Positions 6,800-7,405 of a DNA stretch of 7,405 nt are shown piece after piece. The stretch lies in contig JAUYES010000352.1 in the NCBI GenBank assembly GCA_030691225.1, positions 1 through 7,405 of the forward strand, in the 5' to 3' direction. This stretch comes from Holophaga sp. (GTDB lineage Bacteria; Acidobacteriota; Holophagae; Holophagales; Holophagaceae). Each line of letters begins with the position of its first letter. Within the stretch, counting starts at the first letter, position 1. Made by a program: the position numbers and the translations under genes. Under the pieces are notes generated by a model. It was not told the origin of the DNA. It saw only the letters and a program-made list of their open reading frames with translations, and did no database searches.

Positions 6800-7405
6800 A
6801 TGGCCCTTCACAGCTGGAAATTCACCGTTGAACCCTCCGATGCGCTTCTGCGCCTCGATCAAATCGTCTCCTTGCGCACCGGCCTGAGCCGTCGGGCGGC
6901 TCGCGAGGCCCTCAAACTGGGGGGCGTCCAAGTCGACCAGAAACGCACTCGGGTCGCCAGTCGCCAAGTGGCTGCCGGGGCCGAAATCCGCGTGGCCACC
7001 GACGATTCCCTGGGGCAACCCCCCGAGGTGGAAGTGCAGGTGGTTTTCGAGGATCCCTGGCTGCTGGTGGTCAATAAGCCCGCGGGAATGCCCACCCAGG
7101 GCACCCAGGCCTCGGACCGTCACGATCTTTTGGCATTGCTGGTTCGCCAGCGCCCCGGGCAGAAATTGATCCTCTGCCATCGGCTGGACCAGGGCACCAG
7201 TGGCGTGCTGGTGCTGGCCAAGGACAAGGCCGCCGATCTAGGGCGAACCTTTCAGGAGCGCAGCCTGCAAAAGGTTTATTTGGCGCGGGTTTCAAAACCG
7301 GTGGCTACCTGCGAGGTGGATCAGGCCATCGGACGTCTCCGGCTCGCTAGCCCAGCGCGTTTTGGCTGCGAAGGCGACTTGATGGAACCGAAGGATTCTC
7401 AAACC
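6800..7405 (+). CDS. RluA-family pseudouridine synthase, 3'-truncated by window end
   Basis: An open frame of 202 codons runs without a stop from the ATG at 6800 to the last base, so the gene is incomplete here (full members are about 300 aa). An N-terminal S4 RNA-binding domain covers about residues 15-70 (LLRLDQIVSLRTGLSRRAAREAL, then GGVQVD and AAGAEIRV). The catalytic domain begins with LLVVNKPAGMPTQG (88-101) and has the RluA active-site motif HRLDQGTSGVLVLAKD, with catalytic Asp130 (codon 7187-7189), then FQERSLQKVYLARV. Such enzymes convert uridines of 23S rRNA or tRNA to pseudouridine; the exact target (RluC- or RluD-like) cannot be decided from this part. An in-frame stop at 6788-6790 rules out a longer start. 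AGAGG just before the ATG is too close for a good RBS. It is divergent from the mla-like operon. Confidence 0.93.
   Translation, partial: MALHSWKFTVEPSDALLRLDQIVSLRTGLSRRAAREALKLGGVQVDQKRTRVASRQVAAGAEIRVATDDSLGQPPEVEVQVVFEDPWLLVVNKPAGMPTQGTQASDRHDLLALLVRQRPGQKLILCHRLDQGTSGVLVLAKDKAADLGRTFQERSLQKVYLARVSKPVATCEVDQAIGRLRLASPARFGCEGDLMEPKDSQT

Noticed and set aside
6782..7295. Minus-strand open frames within 6782-7295
   Set aside because: They are antisense to the RluA-family gene, whose S4 domain and HRLD motif are unmistakable on the plus strand.
1..7405. CRISPR arrays, tRNA or rRNA genes, prophage or toxin-antitoxin genes
   Set aside because: I found no spaced direct-repeat array, no cloverleaf-like sequence and no phage or toxin-antitoxin motifs in the window.

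Overview
The window is a GC-rich stretch of a diderm (Gram-negative) bacterial chromosome. It holds TCA-cycle genes, an Mla/MCE-type lipid transport operon, a lipoprotein and an RluA-family pseudouridine synthase. An intergenic palindrome built from CACGGAG units, together with the protein character, would fit Acidobacteriota of the Holophagae/Geothrix type. That placement is a low-confidence guess; the diderm call is firmer because MlaE/MlaD systems serve the outer membrane.

Plus strand, 3-3089: sucC and sucD encode the two subunits of succinyl-CoA synthetase. They are separated by a 103-bp palindromic repeat (1169-1271), which is unusual for a pair that is normally tightly packed. A bacterial radical SAM protein with a TYW1-like (COG0731-type) core follows about 30 bp after sucD. 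Its stop codon is made partly by a 51-bp near-perfect inverted-repeat element (3089-3139) flanked by TTA on both sides, which looks like a minimal MITE. Immediately after the element comes a CapA-family (PGA_cap, calcineurin-like fold) lipoprotein, 3142-4296. It ends at a perfect 12-bp-stem bidirectional terminator.

Minus strand, 6777-4336: a compact operon reads mlaE-like permease, mlaF-like ATPase, mlaD-like MCE protein, with 8-nt and 4-nt overlaps between genes. Together they would form an inner-membrane complex moving phospholipid across the periplasm. No mlaB (STAS) or mlaC gene is next to them. The main surprise is the ATPase: the Walker A lysine, Q-loop glutamine, signature motif, catalytic glutamate and switch histidine are all replaced, although the frame is intact and the permease and MCE proteins look normal. 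It appears to be a pseudo-ATPase.

Plus strand, 6800-7405: an RluA-family pseudouridine synthase with an N-terminal S4 domain runs off the window end. It is divergent from mlaE, with start codons crowded together.

The best candidates for new biology are the degenerate MlaF-like subunit and the TTA-flanked palindromic insertion that rewired the radical SAM/capA junction.
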